This document shows positions 11,834-12,073 of a DNA stretch of 12,073 bases, in pieces. The DNA comes from CAZTPJ01 sp964614515 (GTDB lineage: Bacteria; Planctomycetota; Phycisphaerae; Phycisphaerales; UBA1924). The stretch spans positions 1 through 12,073 of the forward strand of contig CAZTPJ010000095.1 of the NCBI GenBank assembly GCA_964614515.1, read 5' to 3'. Position 1 is the stretch's first letter. Each line of letters starts with the position of its first letter. Made by a program: the position numbers and the translations under genes. The notes below the pieces were generated by a model. That model saw only the letters and a list, made by a program, of their open reading frames with translations. It was not told where the DNA came from and did not search any database.

Positions 11834-12073
11834 CAAGTGAAGAGTTTGATCCTGGCTCAGATTGAACGCTGGCGGCATGGTTAAAGCATGCAAGTCGAAC
11901 GTGCCCGCAAGGGAAAGTGGCGGAAGGGTGAGGAATACGATTGTACGTACCCCAAGGTGGGGGATAGCCGGGGGAAACTCCGGGTAATACCCCATGTGTT
12001 CTACGGAACAAAGGCTTGCCGCCTTGGGAGCGGCGATCGTCCTATCAGGTAGTTGGCGGGGTAACGGCCCACC
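11834..12073 (+). rRNA. 16S ribosomal RNA, 5' part
   Basis: The conserved start TGAAGAGTTTGATCCTGG begins at 11838, which by alignment with E. coli positions puts the mature 5' end near 11834. GGCTCAG, GAACGCTGGCGGC, GCATGCAAGTCGAACG, and GGTAGTTGGCGGGGTAACGGCC near the right edge follow in the expected order. About 240 of roughly 1,500 nt are present, and the gene continues past the window. The GGCGGCATGG form of the first region suggests Planctomycetota, Phycisphaerae-like. Confidence 0.97.

Overview
The window looks like a GC-rich bacterial chromosome from a Planctomycetota member, probably class Phycisphaerae. This rests on the 5' end of a 16S rRNA gene at the right edge, whose GGCGGCATGG and GCATGCAAGTCGAACG segments look planctomycete-like, and on gene content (a WecA-type transferase next to a large ligase-TPR protein, and mcsA-mcsB-comF). 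The placement is pattern recognition and was not checked against a database. Every supported gene lies on the + strand.

Layout. (1) 75-824 encodes a seven-helix TIGR02206/YwaF-type membrane protein. (2) 866-1168 encodes a MntA-type minimal nucleotidyltransferase whose usual HEPN partner is absent; a short CTCTGCG repeat follows. (3) 1273-2460 and 2457-4856 form a two-gene envelope-glycan unit with an ATGA overlap: a WecA/TagO-like polyprenyl-phosphate sugar-1-phosphate transferase, then an O-antigen-ligase-like membrane protein with a TPR-like tail and an in-frame C10 tract. (4) 4853-7320 is a monocistronic fusA with its own consensus promoter and a structured leader of about 319 nt. (5) 7332-7406 holds two tandem palindromic repeats. 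(6) 7500-8657 encodes an unrecognised protein with a four-helix membrane tail. (7) 8772-11409 is a tightly overlapping mcsA-mcsB-comF operon: zinc-finger/UVR adaptor, protein-arginine kinase, and ComF-type phosphoribosyltransferase. (8) 11413 onward is an rRNA operon: promoter, boxA, a hairpin-rich leader of about 390 nt, and 16S rRNA running off the window.

Themes. The fusA and rrn promoters share one design (TTGACC, 16 bp, TAsGAT), consistent with matched expression of elongation factor G and rRNA. Three genes instead carry a CGCTANNNT box ending 6-7 nt before the ATG, which predicts leaderless mRNAs. The glycan pair builds and transfers surface polysaccharide, and the C10 tract could make the ligase switchable. 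McsA/McsB suggest arginine-phosphorylation-based protein quality control outside Firmicutes.

I see no CRISPR array, insertion sequence, phage genes or defence island. The nearest thing to an undescribed system is the set of structured RNAs (fusA leader, rrn leader) and the palindromic repeat pair. These are predictions read by eye, not by folding software.
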